A stretch of 64,000 bases of DNA from Irpex lacteus. Taxonomy: Eukaryota; Basidiomycota; Agaricomycetes; Polyporales; Irpicaceae. Under the pieces are notes generated by a model that saw only the letters and a list, made by a program, of their open reading frames with translations, did no database searches and had not been told where the DNA came from. This document shows, piece after piece, positions 33,225-43,787 of the stretch. The translations under genes were made by a program, and so were the position numbers. The stretch is from NCBI GenBank assembly GCA_001986395.2, contig MQVO02000014.1, positions 1 to 64,000 on the forward strand, read 5' to 3'. Positions within the stretch are counted from its first letter, which is position 1; each line of letters opens with the position of its first letter.

Positions 33225-35478
33225 CTAATTAGGGCCAACGAATTGATACAATATCCGTCGTACAAGTCCAGAGAGGTGTTGCGGGTCGTTCTGGTATATG
33301 CTCTGCAACATCAGCAATAAACGTCAGCATCATCCAACGCGAATCCACTGAAGGAAGAAAAACTTGCCATGACCATCCCCATCCCCATAGCCGTCAACAA
33401 CGCCTCCCCATACTGCCCCGTCCTAGGCACCAGCCGCCTCCCCCTCGCCATCACCCACGCGCTCTCCAGGCCCTTCGGCAACACATACATCGCCAGCTCC
33501 GGCCGTCTCCTCGACTCTTCAACAAACAGGGACAGACCACTGAGCAGGCCGCCGATCCAGAAGGAGGGTTTGGAGAGGAGGAAGTCGACGAGGGGCTGGG
33601 GGAGGAGTTTGGCGAGGCGGGCGAGGATGGATTGGGCTTTGGGGGAGCGTAGGGCTGTGAGGGTGAGCCATGCGTTATGTTTCCAGCAGAAGAAAGCTAT
33701 AGGCGTACAAGCAGTATCGCATGATGAGCCAATGTTGTGATTTGATACGGGAAGAGACTGAACGTACACTGATAAATCACGACGAACACTCCCAAGAACG
33801 CCGAGCTCCTCGCCGTGCCCCACCCAGCTCTCACCAACATCTTCGCCGGCTCCTTCATAACCGTATTTCTCTTAAACAGAACCATTGGTATCAAATGCAG
33901 TGCACCATAGATCGGGAACATCCACTTGAAGACTTCCCAGAAACGTTCGAGGGGGACGTTCAGGCAGGAGTCGAGCCATGGGTGGACGGCGGAGCAGGGG
34001 CCGAAGAACGGGCCCCAGGTGGGTGGGGAGGCGAGGGCGAGGGCGCGTCGGGCGAGGAGGTCGGTGTGGTTTGAGGGGGTGATGTCCTATGGGGTAGAGG
34101 TTAGCTAGAGAAGCAGGTGTGAAGGAGAAGAGGAAAGGGTCGTACGGGGCGGTTGATGAGGGTGTTTATGTCTGACATCTTGAAGACGTGGTCTCGGACA
34201 AGGTCTCTGTTCATGGAGACACATTCTTTCGGGATCTTCCCCGCTTCTTGGATCCTATTGGCGAGTCATTAGTGGCGCGACCGGAAGGAGACTAAGTAAA
34301 ATGAGATATACCAGTGTACATATGCGCGTGGTAGCGTGTCTGGACGGAGAAGGAAGCCGTACAGAATTTGTCCACAGCTGTAGATATTCATTAGAACTGT
34401 AATTCACTTGGTGGGAGTAGTCGACTGACCATAGTGAGAACACCAGCACGTCTCCGTGAGGAATTTTGAAGTTATGCTTCACCGAGAACGCATTGTAGCT
34501 ACCCTGCAGACCTCTACAACGCGTCAGCACATATATTGCATACTCAACAGAGGGATGCTCACCGAACGAACAGCTGCTGGGCGATAGTGACTCTTCTCCC
34601 TCTCTTCTCACACAGAATCGCGACGCCTCCTGCAATAGCGCCAGCAATCACAGCATGCCATCTCTGCGTCCTCTTCCGTAGATACTCCTGCGCACTCAAC
34701 GACAGCCTAGCCTGCCTCTCCGACAACAGCCTGCCCCTTCCAATCTCAATATCACCCTCCTCGTCTTCCTCGTCGAACGGGTTAGCAGACGCAGCTAAGA
34801 GGGCATCCGAACCCCGTGGATAATCTGCACGGAACTTTCGACGTGAACGAGAATGCGACAGGCTCTTGTGTTGGCTGGGTCGTCCGCCTAGTGAGCCGGG
34901 GGCGACGATAGGTAGGGAGTTGAGGATGAGTTTGTATATGGATACGAAGAGGCCGAGCATGGCGGCGAATCTGGCAGAGTCGGAGCCGAACAAGGCTTGG
35001 CGGATGACTGCAAAGCGGTAGGACCTGCATAAGTAGGCGATGTTATGGCATGCAAGAAAGAATTGAAGACAGAAATACGTACTTGTGTATACTCTTGATC
35101 CGTGTCAGGAGCAGTATGAAGTTCACACCAGAGCGTATGGCGAACGCTAAACCTCCAGCACCTGCAAGCACGCGTGCGATACCATTAGTCTTGCAGATTC
35201 AGAAGTAAGAAGCACGACGACGTACGTAGCCCTCCTCTCCCGGCATGTTCAAAGCACTCCCACAAGCTATCCAGCTCGACCGGTTTCTCGCCCCTATCCC
35301 GCCACACAATCTTCCTCGCCTCCCTCAGCCTCTCCTCATAGTTTGCCAGTGCAACCAGATTCTCAAATGACGCCATGGCACGCCTGGGTGCGAACTGAAT
35401 GTACGACGGTACACGAGAGATGGGGGGAGTGTCCGAATTGTCTCGGTCTCGTTGGGGAGCAGAGCTCGAACTGTCCAT
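33225..35478 (-). CDS. TMEM135-like multi-pass membrane protein
   Basis: ATG 35476-35478 gives MDSSSSAPQRDRDN. About eight exons encode roughly 600 residues. Diagnostic blocks are AGAIAGGVAILCEKRGRRVT (Tim17-like glycine-rich TM), IPHGDVLVFSLWCGQILYGF, LLRPDTLPRAYVHWI, a Cys/His/Trp stretch (PCSAVHPWLDSC, CWKHNAWL) and the C-terminal YQNDPQHLSGLVRRILYQFV. TMEM135 proteins act in peroxisome/mitochondrial and lipid homeostasis in animals; the fungal role is inferred only. The last intron (33303-33367) has a GC donor (gcaagt) and a cag acceptor. Without removing it the protein would end early in a non-homologous tail. Confidence 0.82.
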
Positions 35479-36359
35479 CCTGGCCTCTAATTCCGAGTGG
35501 CTGGCGATGATGAGGGTGAGTGGAGGTTACCCCAGACGGCTCGAGAGCTGATAATAATGTGTTGGGGTCCCGGGTGCGGGGTAATTGGTAGACGGCGTTC
35601 CCCACTGCAAAATAGACTTGAAATCACAGGCCTTGGCGAACGCTGTAGGACCTCAAACGGGCTGTGGCTTCCAGGTGGCTTCAGACGCTTTCAGATGACG
35701 ATGATGTATGCCGTGGCCAGGGCTTGTCTTGTGAACTGGGCGGAGTTGAGACGGAATCCGGAGTTCCTGCTGTACGTGTGGCTGAGAGGTCAGTTGATAC
35801 CCACTCATCGAGTTCTGCTCACCACTCTAGATAGACACTGTGCTATAAGGTCTCTATTTTGGAGCTCTAAAGCATAGACGTCCTGCACGACTTGAGCGTG
35901 AGTTGGTGGTCGTCGGACAGGCAGTCGCGTTGGGGAAATGGTGCGTAACAGACAGCATGGTAGTCAAGCGCCAAAGTCAAAGAGCCTCGGTTCCCTAGTC
36001 ATTCGCAATGCTCGCACGTTGCTGGAGCCAAGGGTGAAAAAAAGAGGACAATCATAGAGAGGAACATGAAGAACGCAGAGTACGCTGTCCTGCATTCCGA
36101 GCCGCACTTCAATGCCGTTGATCATCTCACATGGCACAATCTGGGACGCCCTGCTAATCGAACTTACCATGAGGGATCACTCTCACGATTATCAACGCAA
36201 ACCATGAATATTCACCAGGAAACAGATATATTCTGTACGTGCATCGAGAACATAAGTATAGAGAGACGATACATAGTTAGCAACAGCCACGAAGGCGGTG
36301 ACAAAAACAAAAGGGGGTCAATCTCGCGAAGAGACGAAAGGGTTTCCAAAAATTGACCA
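35479..36359. other. Intergenic region, nothing recognised
   Basis: About 880 bp between the TMEM135-like start and repeat copy C. A 126-codon plus-strand frame at 35497-35877 shows no recognisable family and overlaps the probable promoter, so it is not called. Confidence 0.35.
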
Positions 36360-36839
36360 GATGCAGCAGACAGGGAGTAGTCTGAATCGAGTTACGCTCT
36401 CGAGCCAGCCCCGCCGAGCCCGCCACGAGGGCAAGCCCGAGCGACGCCAGACATCGATACGAGCGCGCCGCGAAGTGAACTAAAGGGCGGGGAAAAGCAA
36501 ACATTCGTCAGTAGCATAACCGCACCACAACACACCACCTCCCACAACTCTCTCCTTCTCTCGCCACAGTCCTCCTCGTCGCGTTACTCCCCGTCGGACG
36601 AAGCGACGGTTAACGGTCGGTGGAAAGCATGCTTGGATTTGTTTCGTTTTCACTTCTAGTCTCCCTACGGGAACTTCGTTCGTAGTAGTCACAGTTCGTC
36701 ATGTATATCGGCTTCGCAGGGTATAGTCGCTTGTTTTCGCGTTATCGTTATCTCGTGCGTGCGTATAAAGCTTGTGTGTCACTCGACGAGTCCTGTCGGG
36801 ATTTCGTCGTGGTTCTTGTTTAGATACGATCGGTATGAT

Positions 36840-37060
36840 CGGTACTGTTTGGGGTGGTACGTGCGATACGTTTTCGACACGTCCGGTACGGTTGGTACGG
36901 TGGGGTACGGTTGGTACGTTGGGTTACGGTTGGTTACGGTTGACGGACGGTACGTGCGACACGGTCGACACGTCCTGTACGGTTCGGTATGATGGGTTGA
37001 CGGATACGGTGGGTTCGCGCGAAAATCTTCGACACGTCCGGTACGGTATACGGTATACGG
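36840..37060. repeat. Degenerate GGTACGGTT tandem array
   Basis: Dense short repeats of ggtacggtt/ggttacggtt type with interspersed gacacgtcc units, ending in a tacggtatacggtatacgg microsatellite near 37040-37060. Confined to copy C. Confidence 0.7.
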
Positions 37061-37254
37061 TATGTGGTATGTTACGCATGATGCGCTTCTCGGTATGTCT
37101 GTGTGTGGCCACCCTGTGACAGGGGGCTTCCAGGTATATCAACGTCTTCGCAATACGCGTCGACGATCAACAAGCATTCGAACTTTCGTTCTGCAGCAGT
37201 TACACGCCCTGAGGGCAACGTCCAGGAAAGCGTCTCGCGACACATTTCCTCCAA

Positions 37255-37340
37255 TTACAATCCTCCACAGCGTGGTGTGCGCTGCTTCGGATACATACAA
37301 TCCTCCACGACGTGGTATGCGTCGCTTCGGATACTTCCAA
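37255..37340. repeat. 40-bp tandem duplication
   Basis: Two units beginning tacaatcctccac (at 37256 and 37296) and continuing cgtggt-tgcg-cgcttcggatac, 40 bp apart with a few differences. Confined to copy C. Confidence 0.7.
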
Positions 37341-38045
37341 GAGGTTTCCCTCTGCAGTTTCATGGCTTTGTCAAGCACAATTCGCTGTGCCTTTCGGCAT
37401 AGTACCAGCTACGTCTCGTACGGTTAAGTACCACATCGGATACACAGCTGCAAGGCGGATACGCGCCGCACGTCGCGAACGAGCGCGACAGTACGCGCAT
37501 ACCGCTATACGAGTAACACGACATCGACCAGGAGCCGACGCCGTGCCACTCGCCCCTCGCGAAGCTGCTCTCCTAGTGTTGGGCGACGGCAGCCTTAGAG
37601 TTCCGTGATCGGTTCCCTGGAGCATGTTCCACCGACGTGGACGGCTTTCACCACTTCCAAGTCGACTTGTATTCACGAGAGTGCGCAACACTTCTCGTCT
37701 GCACCCCCGGGAGGGCGCAGGTAACGCCGATAGAGAAAGGGAAAGAGAGATCAAACGAAATGAGAGAGAGGTGAGAGTACGTAGCTTATAACAAATGAGA
37801 GAATCCCCGCCCGACTCCCGCGACATTGTTTCAACTTCAGGACCCCTCTCCTCGCCCGTATAGGGGTCTTCGGTGCTATAGGGGTAAAGTGATAGTTGCT
37901 GGTGTGCCGCTCGGTTTGGTTGTAACCGGACTCTGCTAGAGCCTGTCGAGGGGAGCGAGTAATACTCAGACCTTAGCCCGCTCGCGAGTGTGGACGACGA
38001 GCATCCTGTGTGTGGCGAGCATCGCGGCTTCGAGTCTGCTGCATC

Positions 38046-39105
38046 GGTGAGGAAGAAAGAAGAAAGAAAGAAGAAAAAGTGAATTTTTGAAGCGCGGACG
38101 AGATCAGGCGGAGATGGAATTGGATGACTGTACATTCGTTCTCCGCGATCATATGCAGCAGATCCAATCCGCGGCCGATGACTGCCAGTGTAGCCAGCTG
38201 CTGACCCGCTCGTGAGATAGTTCTGACTCGTATAAGAGGCATACGATGTATGTACCAAGCAAACACCAGTTTGGTGATCCAAGGTATCGTCATTTCTAGC
38301 CGACTGCTATGTATTTCCAGGGCAGATCCGCATTGACCTGCCAGTAGTGGCAAGAGACAAGTCAGTTTGGCTACTTTGAGTAAAGGTATAAGGTAGAGAG
38401 TCAATAACTTTTAGGTCCTACAGTATTTGCTATGTAAGTAATTAAGTTGGGACATACCTTGCCTAGTACCTTCTTGTGTCTAGTACCTATCGTCGCCTGT
38501 AAACCCAGAACTTATGTTAAGTCACGGTAAACGGAGTCTTGGGACTCGTATCCATGAAATGACTGCTTATATACTGGAGACACAGCGCAGCTAGTGTTTT
38601 GATAAGGATGCGTCAGTGGCATAAGTACTTCGACGTTCATACGCGATGAACGGAGACTTTCAAGGAGTGAGCGGTCTGGCGCCGGCAGGCAGGCCGACAT
38701 TCTCACGGGCTCGAAATGGCAATCATGCGCATCACCGCCCATTTCAGCGGCAATTCGCGATCGAAGTTCGTCAAGCTTTCGTTCGACAAATCGATCCCAG
38801 CACATGAAGACGCAAGCCAACCAACACAACATCTACGCCGAGGTACGAGCGCACTTCCTAGACCACACGTTTATTCATACTTACGGATGTCTATGTTCTC
38901 AGGTAAGCTTCGCCGTTAGCAGTGTCCAGTACTGGAGTGATTGACGTGTCACTCCGCTGTTTCTTTATGCAGTCATAAGACAAAGAGAGAAGCTACTACG
39001 TGACTCAGAGGGAACATCCGCCCGCCGTTGTAAGATTTTTAGTTCCTCCTTGGTTTAATAATCCTCTGACGACGAGACTGAAAAGGCCAGACTGTCGAAA
39101 GCTAC
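38046..39105. other. Intergenic region
   Basis: About 1 kb with a GA-rich purine tract next to the element end (38049-38080). A 106-codon minus-strand frame (38512-38832) is unfamiliar and lacks a convincing ATG. It includes the promoter of F-box gene A2. Confidence 0.35.
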
Positions 39106-40524
39106 ATGGAAGCGCACCGTCCAACGTTGAGCGAGAACTCCGCACCCCAGTTCATATCTGATTCTTTGCAGCCGACCCAGATTGGTTCTGCGAGGATTCG
39201 CCTTCCTAATGAAATTGTCGACCTAATCATCCAGGAGTGTTGGCTAGACTGGGATTCACGACACAAGGTTTTGCGTGAATGCTCGTTGGTATCCCGCAAA
39301 TGGCGAGCCATGGTCATCCCTTATTTATTCCGTGAAATTACTATCAACCCCAACGGCCATACGACGTCTGCATACGCCCAATTCCTACTCGATACTCCCC
39401 TAATCGCCTCTCGGATACGCAGTGTTCATCTCCGCCGAGCACCCTTTACCGTGCCTGAGTTAATACCTCTCTTGGAGCGGCTTCCAGGTCTCCGGTCACT
39501 TCGCCTGTACGTCAAGAACTTCCGTGTACGTAAGGGCTCCAGTAGTACAAGGCCTCTACGGGACTTCACTCTCGAAACACTCGAGTGCGACTTTTCCGAG
39601 TGCATCAAGCGCCGATTCAAACGTTTCGACGAAATTCTTACGCTGTTCTCAGATATCAAGACCTTAATGATAGAAGATACGCATCCGATTCACCTGGAAG
39701 CTTTCGAATTGGCGGGTCAAGCTGTCCCTGCGGTGTCAGCAAGTGCCGTCGGCAAGACCCAAGTCCACGAACTTCACTACCAAGCCGGGCCACGCGTGAC
39801 CACATATGTCTCCCCACTCCTATCCAGTATGGACGCCGTGCGAAACCTCACCTCTCTGTGCTACTTCGTTCATGGCGCAAATATGCGGAATGACTTTATT
39901 CAACTGAGCGGGTTTTTGGCGACTGTAGGGCCTACGCTTCAAAAGCTGGAACTCGTTTGGGATTGGCTAGTGAAGGAAGATCTCGCCAGTAGTGCGTGAA
40001 TTACTCTCCGCTCGTATATCTCATAACTTAAAGTCGAACTAACAGATAGGAAAACAATTCTCGAAGCTGCACAGCGAGGCCTGTCGCTATGCACAAACCT
40101 TGTCGAATTTGAGCTCCATGGCGACATTGTCGATGACGACGGCACAGATGCGATATTGAATGAAGACTATGAGAAGGTCCTCCGTGAGGAATGGCATCTG
40201 CAGGCTGGTTTCATTGCCTCGATACCGTCCAGCAATCTTCGCCACCTGTCCTTCAGTCTAGCCATTGAAGACTGCTACTATCCCGACGTAGTCCACTCAC
40301 CGCTGCTGTCAAAGATCCGTGGCGCGTGCAACCGCTTCACTCAGCTCGAGGCACTCTGCCTCGGATTTTGCAACAATGAGTCGCGGCAAGAGATATGGCA
40401 ATGCATTTTCTACGAGATGCGGGAATTCGAGCGTATCTTGTGCTGCCATCATAATGCACTGGCGAGCATCGATTTCGGAGTCTGCAATGAGCGGGCCTGC
40501 AAGCGATATCTCCTCGGGAATTAG
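39106..40524 (+). CDS. F-box protein, family A copy 2
   Basis: There are two exons, 39106-39991 and 40046-40524, with a 54-bp intron (donor GTGCGT, acceptor aacag) at the same place as in gene A1. The start is MEAHRPTLSENSAPQF. The F-box is LPNEIVDLIIQECWLDWDSR plus CSLVSRKWRAMVIPYLFREI. The leucine-rich tail includes LGFCNNESRQEIWQCIFYEM, matching LGFCDSEARRELWPCVFYEM of gene A1. No frame break. It is inverted relative to A1 and lies on the other side of the repeat core. Role inferred as SCF adaptor. Confidence 0.83.
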
Positions 40525-41146
40525 GTGTCGAATGCATGAGTGTCTATGTATGTGTTACACATTCTCCCACTCTCGTTCTGTACTTACTCATGTTCCCAAG
40601 GCCCAGCAGATCACCAATTACAATGATTGTTGTTCGTCTCGCTTATATCACTTGATTAGAATTCGTTGTACTTTGGCTTATATTTTACTATGCTTTTGAG
40701 TTTGACTTGTAATAAACCATGCTTAATTGCCAAACATTGTATCGAACACGAGGAAACGTGCAGTACTTACAGTTCAGATTGAGATGCTTCGGCAAAGAAA
40801 GTTCACATGGGAGAAATATACCTTGGCAATAAAGATAAACAACATGGAAAGTGTGTAGTATGCCATTTGACCTTGTGAAACTACCGTGTAAGCGGAGGAA
40901 CCGATAAAGGCGAGAACGGCGTTACGGAAGTAGCAGCTGTACAACTGCCTTTTTAGGAAATGCCACGAGGCTACGAAAACCCGTGCGCCGTGCCGACGGC
41001 ACGCAGCACTTTCGACGCCGAGCAATCCCTGTTTGTTGATGAAGTTCCAATAATGTAACTATCGGTGTGAGTAACACTTGCAAGTCTTCAATAATACTGA
41101 TAACATACGTTGGTCTAGTCGTATTAAGTATATGATCCAAGTACTA
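40525..41146. other. Convergent intergenic region
   Basis: About 620 bp between two 3' ends (F-box A2 and MFS copy 2). Several AT-rich stretches probably hold the two 3' UTRs; nothing else recognised. Confidence 0.4.
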
Positions 41147-43148
41147 CTAAGGGCTTCCCATGGAGCTCGCCTTTTCACTAACGATTTCCGGCCGCACTTC
41201 AGTATCCTCAGGAGGCCCGTCTTTTTCCTCATTTTGCCCAATAATACCCAGCCCCCACAGGGACACAAGGCCAATGAGAATGCTGAGCCCAACCGCCCCA
41301 AGACATGTCCAGCCACCTGCGCGCAAACCTGCCATGACCACTAGCGGATCTGTCGGAGAGTCGGCTGGGTGCGATGCCTGGTAATTTTTTGAGACCGCCG
41401 TGGCGACGGATTGCGTGACTGCGAGACCTATTGATGTTCCAAGCTAATAAAATGTGAAGTTGAGGTAAATGAATGTATCAAGGAAGAAGTACGAAGAGAC
41501 GTCGAAACGTACCCGTGTAGCGACAACGAAAACACTTCCCGCAAGTCCCTGCGAGTCTTTATCAAACGCGGAGCATATGTGCAAGTTGATTACCGTATAC
41601 GCAATATCTGCGCCGGGGATGAAGAGCATGACGAGAAACGCCATAGCCCAATACGACGATGACGTATCAATGAGCGAAAAAATAATGGTTGCAGCCTGTA
41701 AGAACAACCGTCAGAGTGGGGTTGATGGATTACGTGTTCGACAACTTGAAAACCGGAGGCACATACTACGTTGCCGGTCAGTCCAATCAAAATTAGCCAT
41801 TGTCCTGGTATGCGATGCATAACCCAGCCAGTCACCACCAGGTAAATGAATGCGGCGATTGTAAGTGGAAGGAAACGAATCGCCGTTTGTAACGGGTTGA
41901 GCACGAGAACCTGCTGGTAGTAGAGCGTCATAAGGTAGCTCATCGTGTTGAAATTCCACCAGCCGAAGAAAACGAGTAGCATCACCGGGCCAAGACGTGC
42001 TTTCGGCTGCAGAAAGATGCTGAGAGGCAAAAGTACTTGATGAGCTTGGGTCGTGTGGCGTTCAAGGTATAGCTCGTAGCACACAAAGGCTACAAGAATC
42101 AGAATCGAGACAACGAACAACACGGGCACGTAAGGTGTTCGCCATCCGCGAGAGGTAGACGTCGATTCGCTTATGGAAGTGCAGAGCCATTAGTAAGGTA
42201 GTTTCTCCAAGCAGGTTCTAGGCACTACTCACGCTAGAATGTAGGTTAGCAACGCAAGTCCTGCAGTGCTTAGAATGGCGCCAACCCAATCCAAACGCAT
42301 ATCTTCCTTGCGAGTGCTCTTGTCACGAGGGAGGACAAAGAAACCAACCACGAGCATGAACAGAGCCAGAAAGGCTTCGATCCAGAATATTCCCCGTCGG
42401 CCATTTTCATTATTCACTTGCATTAGCAGGCTGCCTGTCAGGAAGTCAAATTTATGGTTCTTGGGGATTTAGAGCAACCATACCGCCGATAAGGCCAACT
42501 ATGAATCCGACAGGTTGACCTGCCCCCAGCAAAGAAAAGGCCCTGTTCTTTGCGCGGCCGGGTTGAAAGTATGCAGATAAGATGCTAATGCCTATATATT
42601 GCAATGTGAGCTTCCGTTCTATCGCGTAAGTGTGGAAACTCGCCCGCAGGGGTATTGGCTGCAGCCCCGAGACCCTGCAACGCCACGAAGGTTATGAATG
42701 TTTGCGAATTTGGAGCGAACGACGTAGCCAGTGCCCTGTGTGTTGTGTTAATGCGACACTGGACGTTTCATTGGTAGCATACTCACCAGACAAATACCCA
42801 GCTGGAACCTAGGAGAAACATAAGGCGGCTGCCGACGAGGTCCGCTATTTTACCAAAGAGAAGCAGAGCACAGCCGTACGCCAGACTGTAATTCGGAATT
42901 AATCCGGGTTCTGAAGAGAGGACGATGAAAACGTACGCGAACGCATTGAGGGGCCACTGGATGTCCGCTTGCTTGAAATGCAGTTGTTTTGCTATAACCG
43001 GCGATGCGACAGTGAGTGCACCGGAAACAAACACCTATTGTGCATCAGCGCGTCCTCATCAGACAGCGACAAGAAGGACGGTAATACTCACATTCAAGAA
43101 TGTGACGCTGCAGACGACGAGCACAACGAGGTGGTCGATTAAAGCCAT
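41147..43148 (-). CDS. MFS transporter, DHA2-like, second gene
   Basis: ATG 43146-43148 gives MALIDHLVVLVVCSVTFLNV (TM1). Later segments are KQLHFKQADIQWPLNAFAY, GCALLLFGKIADLVGSRLMF (motif A-like), FVALQGLGAAANTPAGISIL, GAGQPVGFIVGLIGG (antiporter-type TM5), a loop with LPRDKSTRKEDMRLDWVGAI, then FGWWNFNTMSYLMTLYYQQV and LGTSIGLAVTQSVAT, ending in SEKASSMGSP at 41147. About eight short introns. It is only distantly similar to the MFS gene at 24.2 kb. Fungal relatives export drugs or metabolites; substrate unknown. Confidence 0.8.
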
Positions 43149-43787
43149 GCCAAAGCTATGGGTTGCCGTGCACAACCTGGGTTGACTGGGGCGTAGAGTA
43201 CAGTCACAGGAGTTCGAGACAGGATCCAGTATGGAACGAGTCCGCAGATGGCCATGGTTGATGCTTCCCGCGTCCAGAGTCTTCTGCTGGTGCCAGTGCA
43301 CAGAAGCGCGGCATTCACGCGGATGACATCTATTGATTATTCTCGGCCTTGGAAGAAATCTGTTCGTCAGCGTCAAGTGGGCTTCGAGACAAATTTCTCT
43401 TCTGACGGATGTCTCGAATTGGTTGGTGCCCACTCAATCTTACCAATTAGAATCGTCGCCTTTTCCCTGGACACTGAATAGGAGTGACGCTAGGAAGACA
43501 GCCCATTGCCGCTTCCTACAATCTGTAATAGGATCAAAAATTTTGAGATCATGATGGAACTGAACCTCGAGGTTTATGTGACAGCCCGGGCGAGCGCTAG
43601 ATGGCTTCCGCTCACGCTTCTCAGCGCGACAAACGTGTGGTAAGCATAGAAACGACGTCCTGCATATCAAGTAGGTGGGAAGGACAGACCGACATACATC
43701 CTGCATTCGTCCGGGGCGCACGGTCTGTTTAGGTTTATGATACATGTGTACCGCGATAGAAGCAAGACCCAGATAGAACCGTTGAGT
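43149..43787. other. Intergenic region, nothing recognised
   Basis: About 640 bp between the MFS start and the APC copy 2 stop. No supported feature. Confidence 0.35.

Larger units (their letters stand above)
36360..38045 (-). mobile_element. Inverted-repeat element, copy C (inverted, longer)
   Basis: The element is bounded by gatgcagcagac (36360) and gtctgctgcatc (ending 38045). Read on the minus strand it follows the order of copies A and B: ctcgaagccgcgatgctcg, gcgggagtcgggcgggga, gcgttacctgc, ggagagcagctnngcga, then tcgtccgacggggagtaacg and ccgccctttagttcacttcg. It is about 340-430 bp longer, mostly because of the tandem repeats at 36840-37060 and 37255-37340. A 303-codon minus-strand frame in its 3' part is not preserved in A or B. 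Confidence 0.62.

Noticed and set aside
35497..35877. 126-codon plus-strand open frame
   Set aside because: No recognisable family, no introns in an intron-rich genome, and it lies over the probable promoter of the TMEM135-like gene.
37371..38282. 303-codon minus-strand open frame in repeat copy C
   Set aside because: Low-complexity, Ser/Arg-rich, not preserved in copies A or B, and it crosses the element end. Most likely chance in GC-rich repeat DNA.
38512..38832. 106-codon minus-strand open frame
   Set aside because: Starts without a proper ATG and resembles nothing known to me; also no copy elsewhere in the window.
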